Source: Candidatus Rokuibacteriota bacterium
GTDB taxonomy: Bacteria; Methylomirabilota; Methylomirabilia; Rokubacteriales; CSP1-6
Reading direction: 5' to 3'
DNA length: 8,254 nucleotides
Assembly (NCBI GenBank): GCA_016206385.1
Contig: JACQRS010000249.1
Location: 1 to 8,254, forward strand
Part shown: piece by piece, positions 1 to 6,611 of the stretch
How the letters are laid out: every line of letters starts with the position of its first letter
How positions within the stretch are numbered: position 1 is the stretch's first letter
The notes under the pieces: model-generated
What the model was told of the DNA's origin: nothing
What the model saw: only the letters and a program-made list of their open reading frames with translations
The model's database searches: none
Program-made: the position numbers and the translations under genes

Positions 1-1150
1 GATCCGGCGTCAGGCCGAACTGGACAGCCACCGCGTCACGGAAGTCCTGGGGACGCATGGCCGTGTGGTCGTGCGTCGTGTCGGACCAGACGAGGAGCAG
101 GGCAATCTCGCTTCCATCGTGGAGCGCCCGCACCGTGAGCTCCTCCGGACGGTCCGTCCGCCACCAGAGCGGCATCAGGTGGAGGTTGACCGGCGTCGCC
201 AGCCGCCAGGCGCCCGAGTCGGGATGGTCCGGGATCCGCTCGACGCGCCGCGCGACGATCCTGAACTTGCGCATCTCGGCGCGGGCGCGCTGCTCGTCGC
301 TGGACCAGGAACGGATCAGGTGGACGAGGTGCCACGCGTCCTCGCCAAAGGCCCAGTCGCTCATCGGCATCGGCGTGCCCGGCATCCCCGCGACGATGCG
401 GCGGTAGAGCTGGGCGGGCTCCGGGCTTCCCTTGAAGACCCCGAGCATCAGATCTCGCGGGCGGGTCGGGTATCCCTTGTCGTCTTTTTGATCCTGGGCG
501 CCGTCGCCCCTGCCGGTTTTGCCATGACAGGAGGCGCAGGCGTCGGCGTAGAGCTCGAGGGCGCGCGTCCTGGCCTCCGGGGTGAACGGCGGCTCGGGCG
601 GCACGCGGACCACGCCCTTCCCCACCCCGCCGTCCCCCTTCGGGTCCGCCGCCGACGGAACGCTCCACGAATTCTTGGCAAACGATTTCACGTAGTGGAC
701 CAGGCCCCACCGCTCTTCCTCGGAAAGGTGCCCCCACGATGGCATCGCCGAGCCCGGCATCCCGCGGGAGATGGTACGGAACAAATCCTCGTCGGTGGGG
801 ACCCGCTCCCAGGCCGAGACCAGCGCGAACTTGCTCGCGGTGAAGTCCCTGGGCTTCGGGTACAGGAGGTACGCCGCCTCTCCCTCCCCTCGACCATCGA
901 GGCCATGACACGCCGCGCACTGCTTCTCGTAGACGCGTCTGCCGAGGGCCACGAGGTCCGGCGAGGCCGGCCGAACTGTCGTGGGAGTCAGCGAGATCGG
1001 CAGCGCCCCATCCGGAACCGCGGCCGATGCACCCGGTGGGTCCGGTAGCGCCGCGACCGCGACGATCTCTCTCGACGCCGTGCATCCGATCACCACAACC
1101 ACGAGGAGCCACGCTCCCTCAACCAGCCTCATGATGGTTGATCGCTCCAT
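1..1150 (-). CDS. Dihaem c-type cytochrome lipoprotein with EB_dh haem-binding domain (partial, 3' end outside window)
   Basis: Probable membrane-anchored, periplasm-facing electron-transfer protein. 383 codons are present and the C-terminus is cut by the window edge. The N-terminus has a short charged stretch, a Val-rich hydrophobic core and a lipobox ending V-I-G-C near residue 23, indicating a lipoprotein. Two cytochrome c domains follow. The first has CAACH at 78-82 with candidate axial Met131/Met136 in GMPGSAMPSW. The second has CASCH at 205-209 with Met256/261/263 in GMPGTPMPMSDW. From about residue 285 the sequence (PVNLHLMPLWW at 320-330, DAVAVQFG at 372-379) resembles the EB_dh domain, the haem-b-binding gamma subunit type of DMSO-reductase family II enzymes. 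I chose the ATG at 1150 because GGAGG lies 9 bases upstream; an internal ATG at 1132 has no good SD. It follows the Rrf2 gene by 46 bases. The EB_dh assignment is from remembered family pattern; the haem c sites are seen directly. Confidence 0.85.
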   Translation of the reverse strand, partial: MERSTIMRLVEGAWLLVVVVIGCTASREIVAVAALPDPPGASAAVPDGALPISLTPTTVRPASPDLVALGRRVYEKQCAACHGLDGRGEGEAAYLLYPKPRDFTASKFALVSAWERVPTDEDLFRTISRGMPGSAMPSWGHLSEEERWGLVHYVKSFAKNSWSVPSAADPKGDGGVGKGVVRVPPEPPFTPEARTRALELYADACASCHGKTGRGDGAQDQKDDKGYPTRPRDLMLGVFKGSPEPAQLYRRIVAGMPGTPMPMSDWAFGEDAWHLVHLIRSWSSDEQRARAEMRKFRIVARRVERIPDHPDSGAWRLATPVNLHLMPLWWRTDRPEELTVRALHDGSEIALLLVWSDTTHDHTAMRPQDFRDAVAVQFGLTPD

Positions 1151-1157
1151 CACGGCA

Positions 1158-1180
1158 CGCCTCCCAGAAACCGGGAAGCG
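1158..1180 (-). promoter_or_regulatory. Hairpin covering the Shine-Dalgarno of the cytochrome gene
   Basis: In the minus-strand transcript, CGCTTCCC and GGGAGGCG can pair over 8 bases (one G-U wobble) around the 7-base loop GGTTTCT. The 3' arm contains the GGAGG Shine-Dalgarno 9 bases before the cytochrome ATG at 1150. On the opposite strand the wobble would be a C-A mismatch, so the structure suits the minus-strand RNA better. It could modulate translation of the cytochrome relative to the upstream regulator gene, or be chance in GC-rich DNA. There is no U-tract, so it is not an intrinsic terminator. Confidence 0.4.
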
Positions 1181-1196
1181 TACCGGACGTGGATGC

Positions 1197-1595
1197 TCAT
1201 GCGGTTACCTCTTCCAGCGTGGTCCCTTCAAGCGTCCCTCTCAGGTTCTGCCGGATGGTGGCCAGCCGGGTATGCAGGCAGCACGGGTGCCGGCCATCGC
1301 ATTCCTGCGGCCAGAAGACACACCGCTCGAAGAAGTCCGGTCCCTCGATCGCCTCAAAGATCTCACGCAGCGTGATCTGATGGGGCGGCCGGGCGAGCGC
1401 GTAGCCTCGGACAGCTCCCCGGTGGGACGACACCACGCGGTGACGCCTCAGCTTCTGGAAGATCTGGGCGAGGAAGCGCGGGGGAAGCTTGCCCGCTCTG
1501 GCGATCTCCTCGAGAAGCATGATCGTCCCCTCCGGTTGCCTCGCCAGCACCCTCAACCCTTGCAGCCCGTACTCACTCTCCCGGCTGAGTCTCAC
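1197..1595 (-). CDS. Rrf2-family transcriptional regulator with IscR-like Fe-S ligands
   Basis: A 132-residue winged-helix regulator of the Rrf2 family (IscR/NsrR/RsrR relatives), which bind DNA under control of an Fe-S cluster. It opens with the family-typical VRLSRESEYGL (GTG start), followed by a helix-turn-helix around residues 26-56 and a wing with SSHRGAVRGYAL at 56-67. The ligand region has Cys92, Cys99, Cys105 (and Cys106) and His108. This nearly superimposes on E. coli IscR Cys92/Cys98/Cys104/His107, which supports both the cluster and this start. The frame stays open upstream to an ATG at 1679, adding 28 low-complexity residues. I prefer 1595 on homology, although neither start has a strong Shine-Dalgarno. 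The gene lies downstream of the glycosyltransferase and 46 bases before the cytochrome, so it probably controls the cytochrome or its own operon. Whether it binds 2Fe-2S or 4Fe-4S cannot be told. Confidence 0.88.
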   Translation of the reverse strand: MRLSRESEYGLQGLRVLARQPEGTIMLLEEIARAGKLPPRFLAQIFQKLRRHRVVSSHRGAVRGYALARPPHQITLREIFEAIEGPDFFERCVFWPQECDGRHPCCLHTRLATIRQNLRGTLEGTTLEEVTA

Positions 1596-1691
1596 TGGAG
1601 CCAAAGCACCCAACGACTCTGCTGACGATGCTGAGCCAGGTGGCGGCCGAAATCCATCCGGCAAAGCGCTCATTTTCATAGGGCGACCGAC

Positions 1692-3425
1692 CTAGCCGCC
1701 TGGCGAGTTTCCCACCAGCACCCGCGTGCCGCTCCGCGCCACCACGTCGCCGAGGCGGTCCTCGACGAGGGCGCGCCAGTGGTCGAGCCGGCTCTCCTCC
1801 GTGATGAGCCAGACCGGCTCTCCTGCGCGCCACCGGGCCACCACCTCCGCCTCAGTGACAAACCGATCGTGGCCGATGCCCCGCGACCTCACGGCGAACT
1901 CTGTCTCCGGTCGTTCCAGCCACCGGAGCGAGACGTCGACGTAGAAGCAGAGGCTGCTGGCGCGGCGGCTTGGCCCGTCGTAGACTACGATGCCACCCCG
2001 TGGGGCCTCCCGGTTGAGGGCGACGGCGATCGGCTTGAGCCCGAAAAGCGGGGCGAAAGCCTGAAGTCCCAGCCCCGCGGCGAGCAGCGGGCCCAGGGCT
2101 CCCACGGCCAGCGGCGCCCAGGACCATTGCCGGGTCTCCCTGCGTCCGGCCAGGGCGAGCGCACCGGCTGCCCCCACGAGCAGCCCGCCGGCGCCCGGCA
2201 GCAGGAGCGGCCTCAAGCGCCGCCACTCCGCTGCGGAAATGCCGGAGATCACCCCCATTACGCTGTTGCGGGCGCCGAACGGCGCGCTCGTGGCTCGGGC
2301 GTCCGGCGGCTCCGCACCGCCCACGGCATAGACGGCCAGCCCGACCATCGCCAGCAGCGCCAGCGCCCCCAGCGGGAGCGCCAGCGCCGGTCCCATTCCC
2401 CGCCGGTCCGAGCCGCAGTCCCACGCACGGCTCACGAGCAGCGCGAAGGCGGGCCAGGCGAACATGGTGTGGTAGTCCTGCCGCTGGCCCGAGAGGCTGG
2501 CGGCAACGGAAGTTGTCAGCAGCCACACGGTGGGCAGGGCACCGACCGGATGCGCGCATTTTTCTGCTCTGTTCAAGAGCGCCGCGACAGCAAAAAACAC
2601 CCAGGGAAACCACCAGACGAGGTGCTGGGCCCAGAGCAGGGCGAGCGGCGTGGGCTCGGAGTCTCGAGGGAAGTGGGTGTCCAGCAGGTGACCGAGCTGC
2701 TCGTTGAGCAGGTTGTCCCGGAGGTATCCGGGGAACTGGCTCTCGACGTAGAGCGGCCACGGGAGCACGAGCGCCAGGTAGAGCGCGACGCCGGAGGGGC
2801 GGGCCAGGGCCAGGAGCGGGCGACGGCTGCCGGGGCTCAGCGTTGCGACGAGCGCGAGGACGACGGCCGGCAGCAGGAGCCCGTGAAGCCCCTTTGAGAG
2901 CGTTGCGAACGCCGCTGCGCCCCACACCGCGAGCGACCACCGGCCCTGCCGGAGCGGATCGTCCACGCACCGAACCGCGGCCAGGAGGCTCGCCGCGATC
3001 CCGAGCGCGAGGAACGGCTCCGGCATGATGAGCTTCCCGAGTGCCACCGTGCCGAACGAAGTCCCCAGGATCGCAGCAGCAGCGACGCCCCGCGCATGCC
3101 CGTAGAGCCGCGCGCCCAGCGCATAGGTCACCAGGGTGAGCCCCGCCAGCGAGAGCGCTGTCGGCAAGCGCGCGGCGAACTCGCTCCGTCCGAGCAGGGA
3201 CAGCGACGCTGCGGTCAACCAGTAGGCCAGGGGTGGCTTCTGGAGCCGCGGGATGCCGTCGAGGCTGGGAATCAGCCAGCTTCCGGATTCCGCCATCTCC
3301 CGGGCGGTGCCGGCATACTGGCCAGGCAGCTCGTCGTAGATATCCGGAAGTCCTGCCGTCGCGACGTGAAGCAGGGCCGCGGCAACGGGAATTGCCTGGG
3401 CGATCCGCCAAGCCTCCAGTTTCAC
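1692..3425 (-). CDS. GT39/ArnT-type membrane glycosyltransferase
   Basis: A 577-residue integral membrane protein of the PMT/ArnT (GT39, GT-C fold) group. These enzymes move a sugar from a polyprenyl-phosphate donor to lipid A, protein or another acceptor on the outer face of the inner membrane. The N-terminal segment is hydrophobic and is followed by the family's first extracytoplasmic loop with the acidic pair Asp31-Glu32 in IYDELPGQYAGTAREM and the LQKPPLAYWL motif at 61-70. MPEPFL at 134-139 and the conserved-type GQRQDYHTMFAWPAFALL segment in the middle also fit. Roughly ten or more hydrophobic spans precede a soluble C-terminal domain of about 120 residues. Start is GTG at 3425; GAGGAG sits 12 bases upstream and an in-frame stop lies at 3447-3449, so no longer start is available. 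It heads the left minus-strand block and is divergent from the beta-propeller gene. Substrate and acceptor are unknown. Confidence 0.87.
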   Translation of the reverse strand: MKLEAWRIAQAIPVAAALLHVATAGLPDIYDELPGQYAGTAREMAESGSWLIPSLDGIPRLQKPPLAYWLTAASLSLLGRSEFAARLPTALSLAGLTLVTYALGARLYGHARGVAAAAILGTSFGTVALGKLIMPEPFLALGIAASLLAAVRCVDDPLRQGRWSLAVWGAAAFATLSKGLHGLLLPAVVLALVATLSPGSRRPLLALARPSGVALYLALVLPWPLYVESQFPGYLRDNLLNEQLGHLLDTHFPRDSEPTPLALLWAQHLVWWFPWVFFAVAALLNRAEKCAHPVGALPTVWLLTTSVAASLSGQRQDYHTMFAWPAFALLVSRAWDCGSDRRGMGPALALPLGALALLAMVGLAVYAVGGAEPPDARATSAPFGARNSVMGVISGISAAEWRRLRPLLLPGAGGLLVGAAGALALAGRRETRQWSWAPLAVGALGPLLAAGLGLQAFAPLFGLKPIAVALNREAPRGGIVVYDGPSRRASSLCFYVDVSLRWLERPETEFAVRSRGIGHDRFVTEAEVVARWRAGEPVWLITEESRLDHWRALVEDRLGDVVARSGTRVLVGNSPGG

Positions 3426-3625
3426 CCTCAGATCGCTCTCCTCGTTTCACGCGCATGCTGCCGGCGTCATTGTCAGGTTCAACCGGCGCTCCAAGTCCAT
3501 GCCGCAAAGGTCTCATTTCTGTAGCGCGAATGCGCCATCCCGATCGGCCGGCCACCAGCGGGATTGCCGCGAGCTTGACGTCCGTGGTTGAATGGGGCGG
3601 GTGAAACGATGAGATCGGGTCCGGG
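3426..3625. promoter_or_regulatory. Divergent intergenic region between glycosyltransferase and beta-propeller genes
   Basis: This 200-base spacer must carry promoters for both flanking divergent genes. A TTGACG (3575-3580) could be a plus-strand -35 element, but I see no convincing -10 at the right distance. Two small symmetric elements are visible: GCGC-GAAT-GCGC at 3524-3535, and ATCCCG (3537-3542) facing CGGGAT (3559-3564) around a CGGCCG palindrome. Either may be an operator, or chance in GC-rich DNA. The promoter role is inferred from gene layout rather than from consensus matches. Confidence 0.3.
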
Positions 3626-4660
3626 ATGAGAGGGAGTGCGCAGCGACGCGCAGCCTTAGCGGGAGGACTTCTCGGCGTGCTGCTCGCGCTGGCCGCGACG
3701 GCGCGCGGCGAGGAGGAGGTGACCCTCTTCGTGGCGTCGGAGCGGGCGGACACGGTCAGCGTGTATCGGGGCACGGTTCCCCACCTCCTCCCGATTGCCT
3801 CGATCAAGGTCGGGCGCGAGCCGCACAACCTCGGGATCTCCCCCGACGGGCGCTGGGTCGCGACGAGCAACCGGCGCTCCGGCGAGGTGTCTGTCATCGA
3901 TACCAGCACGCTCGCGGAGGTCGTCCGGCTCCCGCTCGGCCGGCAACCCCACGATCTCGCCTTCACCTCCGACAGCCGCACGCTCTTCGTCGGGCACGAG
4001 TTGGAGGTGTTCGTGAGCGTCGTGGAAGTGGGCACCTGGAGGGTGAAGCCGCGGCTCAGGCTCGGCCGCGCTCAGCACGACCTCTCGCTGAGCCCCGATG
4101 ACCGCGAGCTGTGGTTCACCGTGACGAACCGGCCGTACAAGACCGGGGATTCCCGCGTGGGTGTGGTAGAGCTCGCGACCGGGGCCGTGACGCTAATCGA
4201 CACCGGCGCGAACGCCCACGATGTGACGCTGAGCCCCGACGGCAGCGTCGGCTGGGTGACGAACTCAGGCTTCGTCCACGTTCCGGACGCGCGCGTCGAC
4301 TACCTGGACGCGGCCACGCGCCGGGTGCTCGGCTCGATGCGGGTGGGGAAGTATCCCTTTCACGCGCCGAAGCGCGGCCGCGACGGCAACGCGGTGCCGC
4401 CCACCGCGGCGGAGATGTGGTTCAGCGACCACGGCCTCGAGAGCGTCGTCGCGGTCTCCCTCGCCGAGCGGAAGGTCGTCGCGACGGTGCCGGTCGGCGC
4501 GGAGCCGTACCACGTCGCCGCCACCGCGCGGGGCACGCTCTTCGTCGCCAACGGCAGGTCCGGCACGGTCACCCTCGTGGATGCCCAGCGGCGGGCAGTG
4601 GTCGGGACGCTCACGGTGCCGCCGAAGCCTCACGGCCTCGCGGTCCTGGTCAGGCCGTAG
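3626..4660 (+). CDS. Exported YVTN-type seven-bladed beta-propeller protein
   Basis: A 344-residue protein with a Sec-type signal peptide (MRGSAQRR, then a hydrophobic core to about residue 25, cleavage near ATARG) and a beta-propeller built of YVTN/cytochrome-d1-like repeats. Blade-closing motifs of the form P-H-x-L-x-x-SPDG recur with the histidine at residues 67, 109, 151, 198, 246, 296 and 336. That gives seven blades spaced 40-50 residues apart. NRRSGEVSVIDT and NGRSGTVTLVDA are the strand partners of the first and last blades. No CxxCH or enzymatic motif is present, so it is probably a periplasmic binding or scaffold protein; relatives often accompany redox enzymes and cytochromes. The ATG at 3626 is the only start before the in-frame stop at 3602, though its Shine-Dalgarno is weak. 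Its 3' end overlaps the convergent acyl-CoA dehydrogenase gene by 11 bases. Confidence 0.88.
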   Translation: MRGSAQRRAALAGGLLGVLLALAATARGEEEVTLFVASERADTVSVYRGTVPHLLPIASIKVGREPHNLGISPDGRWVATSNRRSGEVSVIDTSTLAEVVRLPLGRQPHDLAFTSDSRTLFVGHELEVFVSVVEVGTWRVKPRLRLGRAQHDLSLSPDDRELWFTVTNRPYKTGDSRVGVVELATGAVTLIDTGANAHDVTLSPDGSVGWVTNSGFVHVPDARVDYLDAATRRVLGSMRVGKYPFHAPKRGRDGNAVPPTAAEMWFSDHGLESVVAVSLAERKVVATVPVGAEPYHVAATARGTLFVANGRSGTVTLVDAQRRAVVGTLTVPPKPHGLAVLVRP

Positions 4661-5819
4661 CGCCATCACCCGGGGCCGCGGGAGAGGCGCCGGGTTTCTT
4701 CAGGAGCTCGCGAGCGATAATGACGCGCATAATCTGGTTGGTCCCCTCGTAGATCTGCGTGATCTTGGCGTCCCGCATCAGCCGCTCCACCCCGTAGTCC
4801 TTGAGGAAGCCGTAGCCGCCGAACACCTGCACGGCGTCGGTGGCCACGCGCATCGCGACGTCAGAGGCGAAGCACTTCGCCATGGCCGCCAGGGCGGGCG
4901 ACGGGCGCCCGGCGTCGTACTCGCCGCTGGCCAGATAGGTGAGGGCGCGGGCCGCTTCGATCTCTGTCGCCATGTCGGCCAGCAGGAACCTGAGCCCCTG
5001 GAAGTCAGCGATCGCGCGGCCGAACTGCCGCCGCTCCAGGGCGTACGCGCACGCCGCGTCGAGCGCGGCCTGGGCGAGCCCCACGGCCTGCGCCGCAATG
5101 GTGGGGCGGGACGTAGTGAAGGTAGCCGTCAGGAGTCCGAACCCTTCCCCTTCGGCGCCGATCCGCGCCGATTCGAGAACGCGCACACCCTCCAGGAAGA
5201 GGTCCGTGGTGGGGGAAGCACGGAGCCCCATCTTGCTCTCGTGCTTGCCGGCGCTCAGGCCTGGAGCGCCAGCCGGAATCACGAACGCCGATATCCCTCC
5301 GCGCCCCGCTCCGGTGCGGCCGAAGACCACGTAGTAGTCGGCGATGTCGCCGTTGGTCACGAAGCGTTTCTGGCCGCTGAGGATGTAGCCATCCCCGGCC
5401 CGCTCGGCGCGGGTAACCAGGCTGGCTGCGTCGGAACCGGCCTGAGGCTCGGTGAGGCCGAAGGCGAACAGCGCCCCCCGGCTTGCGACCTCGCCAAAGT
5501 AGCGGGCCTGCTGTTCGGGCGTGCCCGCCAGCAGCAGCGGGCGGAGCGCGGTGGCGGGGGCCTGGACGAGGACCGCCAGCGAGGCGTCCACGGTGGCGAC
5601 CTCTTCGATGACGCGGCAGAGGTGGGTGAGGTTCAGGCCCAGGCCGCCGTACGCCTCGGGCACCACGAGCGCAAAGAGACCGAGCCGGACGAAGAGCTGC
5701 CTGACGGACTCGGGCAGCTCCTGGCGCTCGTCCATCTCGGCAAGGAGCGCGACGACCTTTTCTCTGAGCGCCCGGCGGAGGGTCCGGAGCAGCTCGTCGA
5801 GATCCGAGGGGTCAACCAT
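4650..5819 (-). CDS. Acyl-CoA dehydrogenase
   Basis: A 389-residue FAD flavoprotein of the acyl-CoA dehydrogenase family, which makes the alpha,beta double bond in an acyl-CoA and passes electrons to ETF. The length is standard. Visible landmarks are the N-terminal helical domain with LVVPEAYGGLG (51-61), the FAD-contacting FGLTEPQAGSD (120-130), the mid beta domain with SGQKRFVTNGD (148-158), and the C-terminal helical domain with RRQFGRAIADFQ (263-274), QVFGGYGF (331-338) and RDAKITQIYEGTNQI (349-363). Glu358 in IYEGT occupies the catalytic-base position of short/medium-chain enzymes. It is the last gene of the right-hand operon, starting 27 bases after the upstream dehydrogenase stop without a clear Shine-Dalgarno. 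Chain length or ring preference cannot be read from the sequence; the BadH-like gene in the operon raises an alicyclic acyl-CoA as one option. Confidence 0.95.
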   Translation of the reverse strand: MVDPSDLDELLRTLRRALREKVVALLAEMDERQELPESVRQLFVRLGLFALVVPEAYGGLGLNLTHLCRVIEEVATVDASLAVLVQAPATALRPLLLAGTPEQQARYFGEVASRGALFAFGLTEPQAGSDAASLVTRAERAGDGYILSGQKRFVTNGDIADYYVVFGRTGAGRGGISAFVIPAGAPGLSAGKHESKMGLRASPTTDLFLEGVRVLESARIGAEGEGFGLLTATFTTSRPTIAAQAVGLAQAALDAACAYALERRQFGRAIADFQGLRFLLADMATEIEAARALTYLASGEYDAGRPSPALAAMAKCFASDVAMRVATDAVQVFGGYGFLKDYGVERLMRDAKITQIYEGTNQIMRVIIARELLKKPGASPAAPGDGATA

Positions 5820-5846
5820 GGCGGGCTTGCGGGGCGCGGGCGTCCG

Positions 5847-6611
5847 CTACCACCCCATCGCCTGACCGCCGTCGAGGAAGAGCACCTGCCCCGTCATAAA
5901 CGCCGACGCATCCGACGCGAGGTAGACCGCGAGCGGGCCCACCTCCTCCGGTTCGGCGACTCGTCCTAGCGGGATTCGCGAGAGGATTCGGTCACGGGTC
6001 TCCGGGTTCGCGAGCGCGGGGCGGTTGAAGTCGGTGCGGATGTAGCCGGGGGCGATGCAGTTGACGGTGATGCCGTAGCGCGCCCACTCGTAGGCGAGCG
6101 AGCGTGTGAGGGAGTGCAGGCCGGCCTTCGCCGCGGCGTAGGCGGCGAAGCCCTGCGTGCCGAGCTCGCCGAAGATGGAGCCGATGTTGATGATGCGGCC
6201 GGAGCGCTGCGCGATCATCTGTCGCCCGGCGGCCTGCGCGCACAGAAACGCGCCCGAGAGATCGACCACGAGGAGCCCGCGCCAGACGGCGACGTCCAGG
6301 GTCTCCGCCGCCCTGCCGAAGACCACCCCCGCGTTGTTGACCAGGATGTCGAGCCGACCGAAGGCGTCCACCGTGCGACGGACCATCCGCTCGACGTGCT
6401 CGCCGCTCGTGACGTCGGCGGGGACGGTGACGGCGCGCCGCCCCAGCGCCCCGATCGCCGCCGCGGTCTCGTCCAGGGCGGGCGCCGTTCGCGCGACGCA
6501 CGCCACGTCCGCACCCGCCCCTGCCAGCGCCAGCGCCACGGCACGGCCGATGCCGCGGCTCGCTCCAGTGACAAGGGCCGCCTTGCCCGTCAGGTCCCAC
6601 CAGCCCTTCAC
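5847..6611 (-). CDS. SDR-family oxidoreductase (FabG-like)
   Basis: A 254-residue classical short-chain dehydrogenase/reductase that interconverts an alcohol and a ketone with NAD(P). It has the Rossmann motif TGASRGIG (15-22), DVT at 66-68, NNAG (92-95), and the catalytic Ser145, Tyr158 and Lys162 (YAAAK). It ends in the family-typical GQVLFLDGGQAMGW. After strand beta-2 comes Ala40-Arg41 rather than an acidic residue, which favours NADP(H). The helix alpha-4 position usually held by a catalytic Asn reads VVDLSGAF, with Asp117 in place of Asn. Start is GTG at 6611, overlapping the amidohydrolase stop in a GTGA arrangement, so translation is probably coupled; there is no separate strong Shine-Dalgarno. 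Context suggests oxidation of a hydroxyacyl intermediate, but the substrate is unknown. Confidence 0.93.
   Translation of the reverse strand: MKGWWDLTGKAALVTGASRGIGRAVALALAGAGADVACVARTAPALDETAAAIGALGRRAVTVPADVTSGEHVERMVRRTVDAFGRLDILVNNAGVVFGRAAETLDVAVWRGLLVVDLSGAFLCAQAAGRQMIAQRSGRIINIGSIFGELGTQGFAAYAAAKAGLHSLTRSLAYEWARYGITVNCIAPGYIRTDFNRPALANPETRDRILSRIPLGRVAEPEEVGPLAVYLASDASAFMTGQVLFLDGGQAMGW

Noticed and set aside
65..1048. Plus-strand open frame of 327 codons opposite the cytochrome gene
   Set aside because: Compositionally biased antisense shadow of a well-supported cytochrome; no recognisable domain or ribosome site.
36..1112. Long minus-strand open frame of 358 codons
   Set aside because: Arg/Gly/Pro-rich translation without family features. 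The neighbouring minus-strand frame has two CxxCH domains and a lipobox, so this is a GC-rich shadow.
1158..1180. Intrinsic terminator between the Rrf2 and cytochrome genes
   Set aside because: The stem is only 8 bases with no following U-tract, and its 3' arm is the cytochrome Shine-Dalgarno.
1596..1679. N-terminal 28-residue extension of the Rrf2 regulator from the ATG at 1679
   Set aside because: Residues are low-complexity and precede the family-conserved start; Fe-S ligand numbering fits IscR from the GTG at 1595. Not excluded, because neither start has a strong ribosome site.
3575..3605. Sigma-70 promoter with TTGACG as -35
   Set aside because: No acceptable -10 hexamer 16-18 bases downstream; kept only as a remark in the intergenic entry.
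1852..4035. Minus-strand open frame of 727 codons spanning the glycosyltransferase and part of the propeller gene
   Set aside because: It crosses a divergent intergenic region and reads two genes out of frame. The real frames give a GT39 protein and a YVTN propeller.
4581..5969. Plus-strand open frame of 462 codons opposite the acyl-CoA dehydrogenase
   Set aside because: Low-complexity antisense reading; the opposite strand carries a textbook acyl-CoA dehydrogenase.
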